Assembly: GCF_013100865.1 (NCBI RefSeq) | Contig: NC_048306.1 | Location: forward strand, 31,383,090-31,447,089 | DNA length: 64,000 bases | Reading direction: 5' to 3' | Source: Trachemys scripta elegans | Taxonomy: Eukaryota; Chordata; Testudines; Emydidae | Part shown: positions 62,216 to 64,000 of the stretch, in pieces | Layout: each line of letters starts with the position of its first letter | Position numbering within the stretch: position 1 is the first letter of the stretch | Notes under the pieces: model-generated | What the model saw: only the letters and a program-made list of their open reading frames with translations | What the model was told of the DNA's origin: nothing | Database searches by the model: none | Made by a program: the position numbers and the translations under genes

Positions 62216-62679
62216 TAGGTTTCTTTAAACTAGTTTAGAGGGAGCATCTGTACCACTTACAGTGCAATACAGTCAGGAGACCTGTATTTTAAAGTGGACT
62301 GGTGTTCAATCAGTGAGTAACTTGGGGCAAGTTGAGTTTTGGTTTTTATATTGGAACCTTCTCCAGTGATATCTGGAAGCTTTCCTGTCTGCATTTCTCC
62401 AGGCTTCTCCATGCACTTCCCTTTCTCCAATGCTTCATTAGCTTTCCACATGGATTTTAAGTGCTCCAATATTCCATTTGCCCTCTGCCAGCCTGTTTGT
62501 GTTCTTTAGGAACATCCCCATGGTATCCTGGAATTTTCCACCTTCTGCATTGTTTTCTGGTACCTCCACTCTGACTAATTTCTCCTCCCCCTCTCCCCCA
62601 CCCTCACTCCCCAAGAAAAAGAAAGGGATCTTGGATTATAGAATCAACTTCAATTTCTTGGAGTGATTTCAATGTAATA
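62216..62679. other. Anonymous non-coding DNA between two MIR copies
   Basis: No gene recognised. A C-rich segment at 62583-62610 is followed by an A-rich run. Confidence 0.5.
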
Positions 62680-62950
62680 TATGCATAAGGCTGGTCTAGA
62701 AAGGAAAGGTGGCCGGGTGGCAAAGATACTATCCATCTCTGCCACATATTTCCTGTGTGATGTTGAGCAAGTTACTGAGACAATCATGCATATTTCCATT
62801 GATATCAATAGAGTTCCATGTAGGTACTGGAGTTTGCTTACACACCTATCTTTTCAACACACACACTCTGCGCCTTAGTTCCCCATCTGTAAAACAGGGA
62901 TAATACTCTCTCACCCCCCCTTTTTCTTGTCTATTTAGATCATAAGCTCT
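62680..62950 (+). repeat. MIR-like SINE, possibly with an internal insertion
   Basis: tctgccacatatttcctgtg and gatgttgagcaagttactg (core) are followed about 90 bp later by cgccttagttccccatctgt and aaaacagggataatactctc. The spacing is longer than in MIR, so about 80 bp (62795-62865) may be inserted or belong to a variant family. Confidence 0.65.
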
Positions 62951-63117
62951 CTTTTCCTATTTACTGTATAAACACATAAGCCTGGTCTCAGTTGGGGATT
63001 CTAAGCTCTGCTGTAAGACTTCTAATAGTAGTCATATTAATACCTTACTTTGAACACTTTAGATGACCAATATTGGTAGCCCCAATTTAAATTACTTTCC
63101 ACTGGATAGATAGCATG

Positions 63118-64000
63118 TGGAATTATAGACCAGTCACTTTAATTTAGATACACAGAAAGATACGGGAACAATTATTAAACAATCCGTTTGTAAGCACCTA
63201 AAGGATGATAGGGTTATAAGGAATAGTCAGCATGGACTTGTCAAGAACAAATCATGCTAAACCAACATTATTTCCTTCTTGGACAGGGTTACTAATGTAG
63301 TAGATTGGGGGAAAGATGTAAATGTGATATATATTTTGTTTTTGTGAGATTATTGACAGTCCCACATGACATTCTCATAAGCAAAATGAGGCAAAAGCAG
63401 TCTAGATGAAATGACTAAGGTAGGTCCACAACTGGCTGAAAGTTTGTAGTTAAATATTACTTATCAACGGCCCACTGTCAAACCGGGAGAATGTATCTAG
63501 TGGGTCCCATTGGAAGGTGAAGGGTGTCAATTCTGGGTCTGCTACTATGTAATATTTTTATTAACTATTTGGATAATGGAGTGAAAAATATACTTAAAAA
63601 ATTTGTGGTGGAAACCAAGCTGGGAGGGGTTGAAAGCTCTTTGGAGGATAGGATTAAAATTCAAGAGGACCTCAACAAGTAAGAGAATTGGGCTGAAATC
63701 AGCAAGACAAAATTCAGTATAGACAAGTGCAAAGTACTCCATTTAGGAAGAAAAAAAATCAAATGCACAACTGCAAAATGGAGAAAAAAGTGGCTACAGG
63801 TAGTACTGCTGAAAAGGATTTGGGGTTATAGAGGATCACAAATTGAACAAGAGAGTCAACAATGTGAGGCAGTTTCGAAAATGGCTTATACCATTCCGGG
63901 GTGTATTAACGGGAGTATCTCATGTAAGGCACGGGAGGTAACGGTCCTGCATTACCTGGCACTGATGACACATCATCTGGTGTACTGTGACCAGTTCTGG
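63118..64000 (+). mobile_element. CR1 LINE ORF2 region, decayed, continues beyond the window
   Basis: Sense-strand CR1 landmarks in order: NYRPVTL-like text at 63121, the gcatggacttgtcaagaaca segment (HGLVKNKSC-like), then tttgtggtggaaaccaagctgg near 63600 (a decayed motif C, F-DDTKLGG-like), gacaagtgcaaagtactcc (DKCKVL) at 63722 and a VYCDQF-like end at the window edge. Many stops and indels. The minus-strand frame at 63545-63742 is a shadow of this copy. Confidence 0.85.

Noticed and set aside
1..64000. tRNA, rRNA, CRISPR, prokaryotic operons or phage functions
   Set aside because: No cloverleaf-like intact tRNA, no spaced direct repeats and no dense coding were seen; the repeat types are those of a vertebrate genome.

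Overview
The window looks like vertebrate, very probably turtle (or closely related reptile), non-coding DNA. The evidence is the repeat complement: several CR1 LINE copies ending in the 8-bp tail typical of amniote CR1, MIR-like SINEs, hAT and Harbinger DNA transposons whose terminal sequences I recognise from turtle genomes, and several LTR families, set in AT-rich background with (AC)n microsatellites. No operons, CRISPR arrays, rRNA or tRNA genes were seen. I found no host protein-coding gene I could name. The window is therefore intergenic or lies within a very long intron.

Layout. 1-82: hAT element end. 1871-2091: short hAT element with perfect 8-bp target duplication, nested in an older repeat. 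4301-4660: CR1 (-). 13048-14131: LTR-like repeat related to the one at 57.2-58.9 kb. 18445-19548: an old CR1 (+) split by a younger CR1 (-) that keeps a 280-codon open reverse-transcriptase tail. 19755-24048: a nearly complete 4.3-kb Harbinger (PIF/ISL2EU-type) transposon. 27915-28506: GC-rich fold-back element. 30060-30665: MIR and CR1 pieces. 32583-33394: solo LTR. 35045-35225: MIR. 37245-38061: GC-rich TA-flanked element. 39507-41370: long LTR-like repeat. 43636-44180: two miniature DNA elements. 44185-45606: CR1 (+). 47525-48170: GC-rich LTR-like repeat. 56556-56859: Harbinger-derived miniature element. 57101-57178: Ty3/Gypsy RNase H remnant followed by an LTR (57231-58929). 62040-62950: MIR pieces. 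63118-64000: CR1 (+), running off the end.

The only genes that work together are the two convergent genes of the Harbinger element: a HARBI1-type DDE transposase on + (three in-frame stops, so dead) and a two-exon Myb/SANT-like DNA-binding protein on - whose spliced reading frame appears intact. In this superfamily both proteins are needed for transposition. The 304-bp element at 56.6 kb shares its termini and target preference and is the kind of non-autonomous copy such an element would mobilise. Nothing here supports a novel host system; the most interesting material is the Harbinger element, the fold-back array at 28 kb and a few nested insertions.
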